Shown here: positions 7,648-15,770 of the stretch, piece by piece | How the letters are laid out: the number at the start of each line of letters is the position of its first letter | Position numbering within the stretch: the stretch's first letter is position 1 | Origin: an uncultured bacterium | GTDB taxonomy: Bacteria; Bacillota; Clostridia; Lachnospirales; Lachnospiraceae | Length of the DNA stretch: 64,000 nt | Direction: 5' to 3' | Assembly: GCA_905215405.1 (NCBI GenBank) | Contig: CAJMQE010000004.1 | Span: forward strand, 19,065 to 83,064 | Position numbers and translations under genes: made by a program | Notes under the pieces: generated by a model | The model's database searches: none | What the model was told of the DNA's origin: nothing | Seen by the model: the letters and a program-made list of their open reading frames with translations, nothing else

Positions 7648-8640
7648 TTACAGCATGGCATTTTTTGCCCAGGATGAATCTTTTAAGATGGCACGTCCTA
7701 CACCGATCAGATCAGCTTTCTTTTCGGACAGCAGTTCTTCAGCACTATCAGCGTCAGTGATTCCACCGGTCAGGATGACTGGAATTGAAACGACCTGTTT
7801 GATTGCCTCTGTCAATTCCCCAAAATAACCAGGCTCTGTATGACCTGGACGGATGAATCCGCACATGCCACCGGAAATATCGAGAAGATCGACACCTGCC
7901 TGTTCAAATGCTTTTGCAGCTTCCATGCTATCTGCAAGGGTACTGCCGCCTTCAGTGTAGTCACTGGCACCGAGACGAAGGGCAACTAAGAAATCATTGC
8001 CGACAGTAGCACGGACAGCTTTGATGACTTCTAAATGCAGACGTATTCTGTTCTGTACAGAGCCACCATAGGAATCAGTACGGATATTTGTCAGAGGAGA
8101 ATAGAACTGGTTCAAAAGGTATCCGTGGGCACTGTGAAGTTCCACACCATCGAATCCAGCTTCTTTTGCACGTCTGGCAGCATCTGCATATTTCTGAACC
8201 AGAGTTTGAATTTCTTCCGTAGTAAGCTGTTGTGGAACAACACCGTTTCCGCCTGTCAGGCCGTTATTAACGACAGCACTGGCACTAACGGATTGCATTC
8301 CTGTAATCTGTTCTGTTGTTGAACTACCAGCATGATTGATCTGCGCAACGATCTTTGAACCGTTTTTGTGCACGACTTCCGTTATTTTACGCAGTCCTTC
8401 TACATCAGAATCTCTGGAAATAGACACCTGATGTGCATCTGCCATACCTTCCTGGCTGATATATTCATGTTCCATAATAATCAGGCCGATTGCACCACCT
8501 TTTGATTTTTCATCATAATAATCGACCAGTTTATCTGATACAACACCATCGATTGCACTGGATTTTGCCATCGGTGGCATGACCAGACGGTTTTTTAGGG
8601 TTACTTTATTAATTTGTATTGGTTGATTGAATAATTCCAT
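7648..8640 (-). CDS. NADH:flavin oxidoreductase, Old Yellow Enzyme family
   Basis: A 330-residue FMN-binding TIM barrel. HSAHGYLLNQFYSPLTNIR and DSYGGS are the substrate and flavin-binding signature of Old Yellow Enzymes; RLGASDYTEGG and ILTGGITDADSAEELL build the phosphate-binding end of the barrel. It stops after the barrel and lacks the FeS/FAD extension of 2,4-dienoyl-CoA reductase, so it is the short ene-reductase form that reduces activated C=C bonds. It is divergent from an HxlR regulator with a shared operator-like palindrome, suggesting induction by reactive electrophiles. Substrate not known. Confidence 0.9.
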   Translation of the reverse strand: MELFNQPIQINKVTLKNRLVMPPMAKSSAIDGVVSDKLVDYYDEKSKGGAIGLIIMEHEYISQEGMADAHQVSISRDSDVEGLRKITEVVHKNGSKIVAQINHAGSSTTEQITGMQSVSASAVVNNGLTGGNGVVPQQLTTEEIQTLVQKYADAARRAKEAGFDGVELHSAHGYLLNQFYSPLTNIRTDSYGGSVQNRIRLHLEVIKAVRATVGNDFLVALRLGASDYTEGGSTLADSMEAAKAFEQAGVDLLDISGGMCGFIRPGHTEPGYFGELTEAIKQVVSIPVILTGGITDADSAEELLSEKKADLIGVGRAILKDSSWAKNAML

Positions 8641-8728
8641 AAATAAAAACCTCCTTATAGGTACTTGTCATAGATACAGTTACGATTTAGAATAACAGTA
8701 AATGAGAATATTGCATAGTATGCACTTT

Positions 8729-8743
8729 TTAGTAAGATACTAA
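8729..8743. promoter_or_regulatory. Operator-like palindrome between OYE and hxlR
   Basis: TTAGTA-AGA-TACTAA is a perfect inverted repeat in the 121-bp divergent gap. It overlaps a candidate -10 (TAAGAT, 8733-8738, with TTGCAT at 8711-8716) for the hxlR side and lies in the likely promoter of the OYE gene. HxlR-family repressors bind short palindromes of this type, so it may control both genes. Confidence 0.55.
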
Positions 8744-8761
8744 CAAAAAGGAGAGTATTAA

Positions 8762-9121
8762 ATGACAGCAAAAGAAAAAAATGAATGTTCCCAGATCGAT
8801 GCAAGGCCATTTGAATATGCACTGTCACTGATCGGAGGAAAATGGAAACTGAATATATTGTTCTGGTTGTGGCGATGTGACATTATGCGTTATAGCGAAC
8901 TGAAAAGGTCAATTCAGGGAATTACCCACAAAATGCTGAGCAACCAGCTCAAGGAACTTGAAAAAGATGAACTGATCATCAGACATGAATACCCACAGGT
9001 ACCGCCCAAAGTGGAATATTATCTGTCAAAACGTGGAGAGTCTTTGATGCCGATCATGCATGAATTATGCAAGTGGGGTGGCACTCAGCTCGGTAATAAT
9101 TGTGAAGATGTGAAAAAGTGA
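8762..9121 (+). CDS. HxlR-family winged-helix regulator
   Basis: A 119-residue protein with the HxlR hallmark: Cys9 near the N-terminus, then YALSLIGGKWKLNILFWL, and the winged helix with ITHKMLSNQLKELEKDELI and PPKVEYYLSKRGESLMPI. Several members (YodB, CatR, HypR) sense quinones or disulfide stress through the N-terminal Cys. Here a Cys at that place and a neighbouring ene-reductase gene support electrophile sensing, which is inference. The hydrolase gene follows 13 bp downstream. Confidence 0.88.
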   Translation: MTAKEKNECSQIDARPFEYALSLIGGKWKLNILFWLWRCDIMRYSELKRSIQGITHKMLSNQLKELEKDELIIRHEYPQVPPKVEYYLSKRGESLMPIMHELCKWGGTQLGNNCEDVKK

Positions 9122-9134
9122 ATGGAGTAAAGGT

Positions 9135-9806
9135 ATGTTAATTACTGTAAATGGAGTCAATATTTATTATGAAGTACATGGAAATGACAGTAACAGGGCG
9201 TTGATCCTTTTACATGGCAACGGCGAGGACCATCATATTTTCGATGAGGCAGTGGAGCTTCTACGTAAGAAATACTGTGTGTATGCCATCGATACAAGAG
9301 GGCATGGGCAGAGTTCGCCGATCACGGAATTTCATTATGATGATTTTATGGAAGATCTGTATCAGTTCATTATGGAATTAGGGCTGAAGACACCGATTGT
9401 CTATGGATTCAGTGATGGAGGTATCATCGGTCTTCTTCTGGCGGCAAAATATCCACAGCTTTTGTCTGCACTTGTGGTCAGTGGCGCTAATACAAGACCG
9501 CAGGGATTAAAAAAAGGATGGCTCAGATGGTTTCGTCTTACGTACTTTTTTAAAAGAAAACCTCTTTATAAGCTGATGCTGGAAGAACCGGATATTACAC
9601 AACAGATGCTTCAAAAGATTCAGGTACCGACCTTTATAACGGCAGGTAGTAACGACCTGATCAGAGATGAAGAGACACAGAAAATCCATCAGAATATTAA
9701 AGGAAGCACATTAAAGATATTCGAGGGAGAAGATCATGGCAGCTATATCGTGCATAATGAAAAAATTGGAAGTTATCTGCTTGAAGTCCTGAATGTAATG
9801 AATTAA
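9135..9806 (+). CDS. Alpha/beta-fold hydrolase
   Basis: A 223-residue hydrolase with oxyanion motif LLHGNGEDHHIF, DTRGHGQSS, and nucleophile elbow GFSDGG (Ser93). The acid is probably the Asp in TAGSNDLIRDE and the base the His in EGEDHGSY. It is in the general esterase/lipase group; the substrate cannot be assigned. It is in line with hxlR and probably co-transcribed, so it may help detoxify or process the compound sensed by that regulator. Confidence 0.85.
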   Translation: MLITVNGVNIYYEVHGNDSNRALILLHGNGEDHHIFDEAVELLRKKYCVYAIDTRGHGQSSPITEFHYDDFMEDLYQFIMELGLKTPIVYGFSDGGIIGLLLAAKYPQLLSALVVSGANTRPQGLKKGWLRWFRLTYFFKRKPLYKLMLEEPDITQQMLQKIQVPTFITAGSNDLIRDEETQKIHQNIKGSTLKIFEGEDHGSYIVHNEKIGSYLLEVLNVMN

Positions 9807-9884
9807 ACTGTAAATAGAAAATGCTGATAAAAGCAATTCAAACTGGCAACAGAAAAACTGATCAATAGAAAGGGTCCAGAGAAT

Positions 9885-10319
9885 ATGAAATCAAGAATAG
9901 AAGAGACGATAGAGAGAAGAAATAAAGGCTATAACTGCGCACAGGCGGTGGCCTGTACATATTGTGATCTGGTCGGTGTGGATGAAGAAACGATGTTCCG
10001 TATGACAGAGGGGCTCGGTGTTGGTATGGGAAATATGGAAGGAACCTGCGGTGCTGTAACCGGAGCGTGCGTTCTTGCTGGCCTCAAAAAGAGTACGGGA
10101 AATCTTGAAAATCCTGACAGTAAGGCTGCATCCAGCAGATTATCAAGAGCAATCATTGAACACTTTGAAGACAGAAATTCAACAATAACATGTAAAGATC
10201 TTAAGGGAATGGAGACCGGAAAAATGATCCGTTCCTGTCCAGATTGTATCAGAGATGCTTCTGAGTTCATAGAAAAACTTATTTTCGAAGAAGAAAATAA
10301 AAATCAGAGTGAAAAATAG
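9885..10319 (+). CDS. C-GCAxxG-C-C family protein (putative redox protein)
   Basis: A 144-residue protein with the family's spaced cysteines: YNCAQAV, GTCGAVTGACVLAG (the GCAxxG-like turn), ITCKDL and RSCPDCI. Members are found in anaerobes and are thought to bind metal or act in redox chemistry, but no activity is firmly known. It is followed 18 bp later by a flavodoxin-like gene, consistent with a small redox unit. Confidence 0.85.
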   Translation: MKSRIEETIERRNKGYNCAQAVACTYCDLVGVDEETMFRMTEGLGVGMGNMEGTCGAVTGACVLAGLKKSTGNLENPDSKAASSRLSRAIIEHFEDRNSTITCKDLKGMETGKMIRSCPDCIRDASEFIEKLIFEEENKNQSEK

Positions 10320-10337
10320 GGAAAAGCGAGGTAAGAT

Positions 10338-10784
10338 ATGAAGACAGTAATCTTATATTATACATTTGGCGGCAGTTCCAGGAAAGAAGCAGAGAAGCTG
10401 GCAAAACAGTACAAAGCAGATGAAGTAAAGATCTGTGAGGTCAAAGAAAAGAAGAGAAGAAATATTTTTGGTGCATTTCTTTCGGGATGTCCGAAAGCAA
10501 TGAAAAGAGCTGCATCTGAAATACAGCCACTACCATGCGATTTAAAGGAATTTGAAAAAATAATCCTGGTCGCTCCAATTTGGGCTGGTTTTCCTGCTCC
10601 TGCATTCAATGCAATGGTAGAGCTGCTTCCAGAGAACAAGGATGTAGAGCTCTATTTGTGTTCTGGAGGCGGTGAAACACCAAAGAGCATAGAGGGTACC
10701 TGTCAGCTGATTACAGATAAAAAATGCAGGGTACTTGTGTACCAGGATGTAAAAACACAGGCATCTGCACAAAAATCAAAGTAA
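10338..10784 (+). CDS. Flavodoxin-like protein
   Basis: A 148-residue flavodoxin-fold protein: TVILYYTFGGSSRKEAEKLA is the FMN phosphate loop, IILVAPIWAGFPAPAFNAMV the second flavin-binding loop, and LYLCSGGGE the third. It is a short one-domain form that would carry electrons or act as an NAD(P)H-linked reductase. Its partner may be the C-GCAxxG-C-C protein immediately upstream. Redox partners elsewhere are unknown. Confidence 0.82.
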   Translation: MKTVILYYTFGGSSRKEAEKLAKQYKADEVKICEVKEKKRRNIFGAFLSGCPKAMKRAASEIQPLPCDLKEFEKIILVAPIWAGFPAPAFNAMVELLPENKDVELYLCSGGGETPKSIEGTCQLITDKKCRVLVYQDVKTQASAQKSK

Positions 10785-10939
10785 AATGCTTGTATTTTTA
10801 TTAAAATAATATGAAATTTTCTTTTTCTATAGCACATTTGGTTTGAATCATATATGATAGTAGATATGGTATTTCATGGGTGGAAAGCTGTTTTACGTGC
10901 TGATCTGGGGAGTCAGAGAAAGACGAAAGAGAAATTATT

Positions 10940-11551
10940 ATGAAAAAATATGAGGAATTAAAATTAATAGACGAAAGAAGACGCCTGTTCCGGGATCCGG
11001 ATAGAGAGCAACAACAGCAGATTGAAGAGGTGAGAGGCCTTTTTCTTAGAAAAAGAAAAAAGATGTTTCAGCTGTTAGTCGGTCTTAGTGCAGTTCTTTT
11101 GATCATGATGGTTCTTGTAATTCTGTTAAATTTTAAAATAGCAAATCAGGCAGATGATGCAGGGTTCGACAAGATCTTTATGGCTATCGGAATATGGGTG
11201 TTCTTTGAAGTCGCATGCTGGACGGTCCATCTGGTCTATCTGATCAAGTGGGATATTGTCGGAAGAAAAAGGGATATTGTTGTAGCAGAAGGCTCCTATC
11301 TTGCAACATTTATTCGAAAAGGAAGAAGTGGAAGCGCCATTGTAGGCTATCTGGTGCAGTTAGAGGACGGAACGAAGATGATCATTCCGGATGGAAGTAT
11401 TCCACATCAGAAAAATGAGCGTGAAGTGGATGTTTCATTTAGTAGTATGAAATATCATATGGAACATGATTCATTTGTCAAAAGGGAGAAAGTGGTCATA
11501 TTGGCAGATAGAAGACGATATAAGCCATGGTATGTAGTAGAAAAAAGATAG
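10940..11551 (+). CDS. Uncharacterised two-helix membrane protein
   Basis: A 203-residue protein with a charged N-terminus (KLIDERRRLFRDPDREQQQQ), two hydrophobic helices (about residues 38-60 and 75-100) and a soluble C-terminal beta-rich tail of about 100 residues. I do not recognise the family. It stands alone between a flavodoxin gene and a strong bidirectional terminator. Confidence 0.7.
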   Translation: MKKYEELKLIDERRRLFRDPDREQQQQIEEVRGLFLRKRKKMFQLLVGLSAVLLIMMVLVILLNFKIANQADDAGFDKIFMAIGIWVFFEVACWTVHLVYLIKWDIVGRKRDIVVAEGSYLATFIRKGRSGSAIVGYLVQLEDGTKMIIPDGSIPHQKNEREVDVSFSSMKYHMEHDSFVKREKVVILADRRRYKPWYVVEKR

Positions 11552-11573
11552 TATGACAGATATATGATATAGA

Positions 11574-11625
11574 AAAGAACCGGGCTCCAAAAGCGAGAAA
11601 ATGCTTTTGTGGCTCGGTTCTTTTT
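11574..11625. terminator. Bidirectional intrinsic terminator
   Basis: AAGAACCGGGCTCCAAAAGC pairs with GCTTTTGTGGCTCGGTTCTT and is followed by TTTTT; the opposite strand ends in a run of T as well. It separates the convergent membrane-protein and polyferredoxin genes. Confidence 0.88.
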
Positions 11626-11656
11626 GTGGTGTCAAGTGCATTCTATGGAAGAACCA

Positions 11657-12298
11657 TTAGTTGCTGCTTTTTGTGATTGCTTTCTTAGGACATGTATAAA
11701 CACATTTTTCACACAGAATACAATCATCGGAATCAACAGCATTTCCCTTTGCTTTTGATGGCTGCAGTTCCATTGGACATTTTGTGTTACAGATGCCACA
11801 GCCGACACAGGATTGTGATACTGTTATTACAGTATTTCTGCCACGAAGTTTTGCAATGAAGTAGGAAAGAGATCCCATAGGGCAGAAATGACACCAGGTT
11901 CTTGGCTGATAAAAAATAGCAAGGAAGATGGCAACAAGTGTTGTGATGATAATAATCCGGTAGAACACAAATCCAATACCCGCTAAGTTGCCCCAGTTCT
12001 TTACAATGCCGAGTGCGAAGTTGGTCATTATAAAGAGAATCATAAAGATTCTTAAAAATAAGCTACTAAAGAATTTTGGAACCGGGCGCTTTCGTGAGAT
12101 ATGTGGAAGAATGTGATCATAAAAATTTCCGCGGGGACAGAAATTTCCACACCAGTAACGGCCCTTCTTAAATGCTGCGAAAATGAGTGGTGCAAGCATA
12201 CAGATTATTGCGATTACGCCAAGCGGCATATAAAAATATGCGGCAATCAGATAGGCTATCAGTATGACCCATCCATATTTCTGATATAATTTTTTCAT
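11657..12298 (-). CDS. NapH-like membrane 4Fe-4S protein
   Basis: A 213-residue membrane protein with about four helices and two CxxCP motifs on the membrane part (WCGNFCPRGNFYDH and WCHFCPMGSLSYF), as in NapH, NosR and RsxB-like polyferredoxins. Two classical 4Fe-4S motifs follow: CVGCGICNTKCPME and CILCEKCVYTCPKKA. Such proteins move electrons across or along the membrane, often to a periplasmic or flavin partner. No partner reductase sits beside it, so its role is open. Confidence 0.85.
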   Translation of the reverse strand: MKKLYQKYGWVILIAYLIAAYFYMPLGVIAIICMLAPLIFAAFKKGRYWCGNFCPRGNFYDHILPHISRKRPVPKFFSSLFLRIFMILFIMTNFALGIVKNWGNLAGIGFVFYRIIIITTLVAIFLAIFYQPRTWCHFCPMGSLSYFIAKLRGRNTVITVSQSCVGCGICNTKCPMELQPSKAKGNAVDSDDCILCEKCVYTCPKKAITKSSN

Positions 12299-12557
12299 AA
12301 TGTAACTCCTTTAATTTTAAGTTTTCGTTGTTTTGATTTGCAGCTCTTTCAGGTGGACCTGTGTTGGAGTAGAATGCTGCATCTGGAAGTAACTGCATTG
12401 TAGCAGGAAAGTTTTTCTCTCTCAGTGATGAAGTCACATTAAATGAAAATGATGACCATGGATAATATTACCATAGTAAAATTATAGGAATACTGTTATA
12501 TTTTGTCTTATAATGTCGAAGAATATATCAAATATTGAACAGGGAGAGAGAATATAG

Positions 12558-14267
12558 GTGAGTAACTTAAAGGTAAGAGTCAAAATATTAGTTTTAGCTA
12601 TCTTGATGGCAATAGGAATGATAACAATTTCCTTTCAGGGATTGTATAATGTCGATCAGACAATGGAGAGTGTGGACGCTTTATATAATGAAAATCTGGT
12701 TGGCGTTGATATCAGTGGCGATATGAGAACGCAAACAAGAGCCATCACAGTGAGAATGCTTGAGATGATCATCGTTAGTGATGATGCGGAGCTGAAAGTA
12801 AAACAGGCAGATATTGCAGAGCGTTTTAACAAGATCGAAGATGAAATTAAGACACTGGAAAAGTATAGCGAATCAGGGGAAGCAAAGGAAATCTATAATC
12901 AGATCGTATCCAGACTGATCGCATTTAAAAATGTGGTCACAGAGGTTGAAAAGTATATTGTAAATGATGACAAAGCTACAGCATTTGCATATTACAAACA
13001 AAATTCCAATGTAGTGGAAGAATATCAGGATGCTTGTCGTTCAATGAATACAATGATCAAAGAAGCGTCAGAAGAATTATATCAGACTGTGGAAAGTGAA
13101 CACAAGAGAACTGAGATGATCTCTATTATTTCGCTGATCGCGATCGGTATAATTTCAGCAGTGATGGTAACATTGATTTCAAACAATATTGTTTCTGGCT
13201 TTAAAAAAGCAGTGAAATATATTAAAGTGCTTGCAACAGGTGACTTTTCTACAGATTATTCCGGAGAAAAGAAACGTAAGGATGAAGTAGGGGAACTGCT
13301 TGAATCAATCGTAATTATGCAGGATTCCATTAGAAATTTGCTTGAAAATTCATAGGGAGAGGTCAGATCAATTGGGGCTGATGTCGGTCAGGTAAAGATC
13401 AGATGTGATGAGCTGAATTCAAATGTGGAGGAAGTAACTGCGATGACAGAAGAACTTGCAGCTGGTATGGAAGAGACAGCAGCATTGAGCACAGAAATGC
13501 TTGATATTTCTGAGTCGATGGAAACGACAGTCGGAGCAATTACACGCAAAACAGTGGAAGGTGCAAAGAAGGCTGTGGATATCGAACATCGTGCACTGGA
13601 AACAAAACAACATATTGTCGAGTCACAGGATAGTGTCAGAGAAATGCTCGGCAGCACAAAAGAACAGCTTTCCAAGGCAATCGAAGAAGCGAAAGTCGTG
13701 GAAAAGATCAATGTTCTGTCCGATGGTATCATGCAGATCACGCAACAGACCAATCTTCTCGCTTTAAATGCTTCAATTGAAGCGGCAAGAGAAGGGGAGA
13801 CAGGCAAGGGATTTGCAGTCGTTGCAAATGAAATCGGTGAACTTGCATCTCAGTCCAAAAAGACGGTAGAGCAGATTCAGAGTGTGACAGAGAATGTTAT
13901 GTCAGCAGTGGATAACCTGATTGGAAATGCAACGTCTCTGATGAATTATGTTGATCAGGATGTTGTAAGCAGCTTTGATGAAATTATGCAGGTATCTGAA
14001 AATTATCAGCAGGATGCAATATTTGTAAAAGAACTGGTAAGCCAGTTCAATGAGGCATCTACAGAGATCCATGAATCCGTTGATCAGATCGTACAGTCCA
14101 TCAAAGGGGTATCCCAGGCAGCTAATGAAGGTGCAGATGGCACAACTTATGCGGCAAATGCGTTGACGAATATTAATATGACAACGAAAGAAGTTCTGGA
14201 GATCGTTAATAAGACAAATGAATCCAAGGAAAATTTAGAAGATGAAATCATGAAATTCCAGTTATAG
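12558..14267 (+). pseudogene. Chemoreceptor interrupted by an in-frame TAG
   Basis: GTG at 12558 opens a methyl-accepting chemotaxis protein: helix, a four-helix-bundle type sensor (about residues 30-185), helix, HAMP. The frame then meets TAG at 13353-13355 (ending RNLLENS). The very next codons, GEVRSIGADVGQVKIR, continue in the same frame into EEVTAMTEELAAGMEETAAL and the signalling tip ITQQTNLLALNASIEAA. With the stop read through it is 569 codons, a normal MCP length, with no frameshift. It therefore looks like a recent nonsense mutation, a sequencing error or suppression; re-initiation near 13425 would give only a soluble signalling half. Confidence 0.8.
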
Positions 14268-14349
14268 GAAAAAAAGACAGTAGCATTTTTCTGCCAATCG
14301 TGTATGATGTTAAGGAAACGTTTGAGGAGAGGCAGAGAGAGTGACGATG

Positions 14350-15480
14350 ATGAATAGAAAATATAGAATTTGTCTGATAGCACTAATGGCATTTGTGACA
14401 ATGCTACTGGCTGGCTGCGGCAATAGTATGGCGGAAAAGGCAGAGATGCGTAAGTATGAGGCAACGGCAACGGATAATGCGATCAAATACGTACAGAAAA
14501 AGTATGGTTTTGAGGCTGAAGTTAAAGATACACAGCTCGAGAAAGCAGATCCAGGCTGTGTTCCGCAATTCAAATTTGTACCGACCGGTTATGCCTACGT
14601 AAAGGTGCTGACAGAGGATAAAGAATTTAATGTTTACATAACCGGAGAAGAGGAAAGTACAGAGGGATATGACGATTACCAGTCACAGCTGATTACAGAT
14701 GCATTTCTTTCCTATGTCAAAAAGAGTACGGGAGTTTCACCTAAAGCAGCGACGATTCGCTATGGAAGGGACAATCAGGACGCTACCATTACTAATTTGA
14801 CAGAATACTATTATGATGGTACTAATTTCGATGATATTTTACAAAAGGAATCATTCTCCGGCGTACTGGAGTATGTTGATGGAATCCAGCTGTCGCAGCT
14901 GAACACCTATCATGCAATGGATTCGTTGAGACAGACAGCGGATGTCGATCTGCTCCTGGTTAAGTATCGCAGTCAGGATGCTTTTGAAAAGGTACCAACG
15001 CATATTTACAATCTGGATGGAACACCTGTGGAGTTTGAATCGGATGATTATGCAGTGTACATGCAGGAAAAGCTTGTGGTAACAACGCAGGAAGTTAATT
15101 ATGAGAGTTTTGCACTTACTGAAAGCGGGCCGTTTTCGTATTTTACAAAAAATCATGAAAATGTGCTGATGCGAAAGACGAAACCAATGGATATAACAAA
15201 TTTGTCAGGCTATGGAGAAGGCGATGGAATCAAATCGTTAAGCGATACATTTACCATTGAAACAGAAGCAGATACCGTATATATCTATGTTCCAGCAGCT
15301 ATAGTGAAATCGGCGGGAACAGATGCTGATGTGAAGATAGCCCTTCAGTACAATTATGCAGATGGAAGCAGCGAGTACCTGAGCCAGACAGTGGATTATG
15401 AGCAAGTCGTCAGTGATTATCTTTTCACTGTGAATCTGAAAGATCACAGGGATGTAGCATTTACCGTTATAGCGGATTAA
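14350..15480 (+). CDS. Uncharacterised lipoprotein
   Basis: A signal peptide with lipobox (IALMAFVTMLLAGCG) starts from the ATG at 14350; a GTG at 14341 and an ATG at 14347 are possible alternatives, the ribosome site being GAGGAGAGG. The mature part, about 350 residues, is acidic, has a long run of Asp/Tyr/Thr-rich beta-type sequence, and shows no motif I can name. It is likely anchored on the outer face of the membrane. It lies between the split chemoreceptor and a cell-surface hydrolase. Confidence 0.65.
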   Translation: MNRKYRICLIALMAFVTMLLAGCGNSMAEKAEMRKYEATATDNAIKYVQKKYGFEAEVKDTQLEKADPGCVPQFKFVPTGYAYVKVLTEDKEFNVYITGEEESTEGYDDYQSQLITDAFLSYVKKSTGVSPKAATIRYGRDNQDATITNLTEYYYDGTNFDDILQKESFSGVLEYVDGIQLSQLNTYHAMDSLRQTADVDLLLVKYRSQDAFEKVPTHIYNLDGTPVEFESDDYAVYMQEKLVVTTQEVNYESFALTESGPFSYFTKNHENVLMRKTKPMDITNLSGYGEGDGIKSLSDTFTIETEADTVYIYVPAAIVKSAGTDADVKIALQYNYADGSSEYLSQTVDYEQVVSDYLFTVNLKDHRDVAFTVIAD

Positions 15481-15504
15481 TTTCATATAGTAGTTCGTAG
15501 AAGG

Positions 15505-15545
15505 CGCCAGTTGCAGTTGATGATCTGCAGCTGGTTCTTTTTTAT
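15505..15545 (+). terminator. Intrinsic terminator after the lipoprotein gene
   Basis: CCAGTTGCAG (15507-15516) pairs with CTGCAGCTGG (15525-15534), followed by TTCTTTTTT. Confidence 0.85.
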
Positions 15546-15573
15546 ATAGCATGATTATCCAGTTCAGGTATGG

Positions 15574-15579
15574 TATAAT
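15574..15579 (+). promoter_or_regulatory. Extended -10 promoter upstream of the surface hydrolase
   Basis: TGGTATAAT (TATAAT at 15574-15579) is an extended -10 with a poor -35. It would start a leader of about 185 nt that includes the structured element at 15638-15716. Confidence 0.5.
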
Positions 15580-15637
15580 AAATGTAATATTCTGTCAAAT
15601 AATACGTTTTTGTAATTTGGAAATGTTACACGTTCCA

Positions 15638-15716
15638 ATCGTATCAAGCAAAGAAAAATGACAGGATCCGGTTGGGATTACTTAAGATGGACGAACCGGG
15701 AAAAAAGTCGTATGAT
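15638..15716 (+). ncRNA. Candidate structured 5' leader
   Basis: Two nested helices are visible: ATCGTAT (15638-15644) with GTATGAT (15710-15716), including two G-U pairs, and CCGGTT (15668-15673) with AACCGG (15694-15699). Loops are purine-rich. It does not match the cyclic-di-GMP I, II or other riboswitch cores I know. It could be a regulatory leader for the surface protein or an incidental fold. Confidence 0.35.
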
Positions 15717-15770
15717 AGGAAATGAAAAAAAGTTAAGGGGCCTGGCTTGGTTCAGGTGTTAGGAGGAAAA

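Noticed and set aside
12168..12437. Minus-strand ORF of 89 codons overlapping the NapH-like gene
   Set aside because: It overlaps the start of a well supported gene in another frame and shows no family features.
13353..13355. TAG as a pyrrolysine codon in the chemoreceptor
   Set aside because: No pyl genes are seen, MCPs do not use pyrrolysine, and a nonsense mutation or sequencing error is simpler.
15638..15716. Cyclic-di-GMP riboswitch
   Set aside because: The GEMM cores that I know are absent; only a generic structured leader can be supported.
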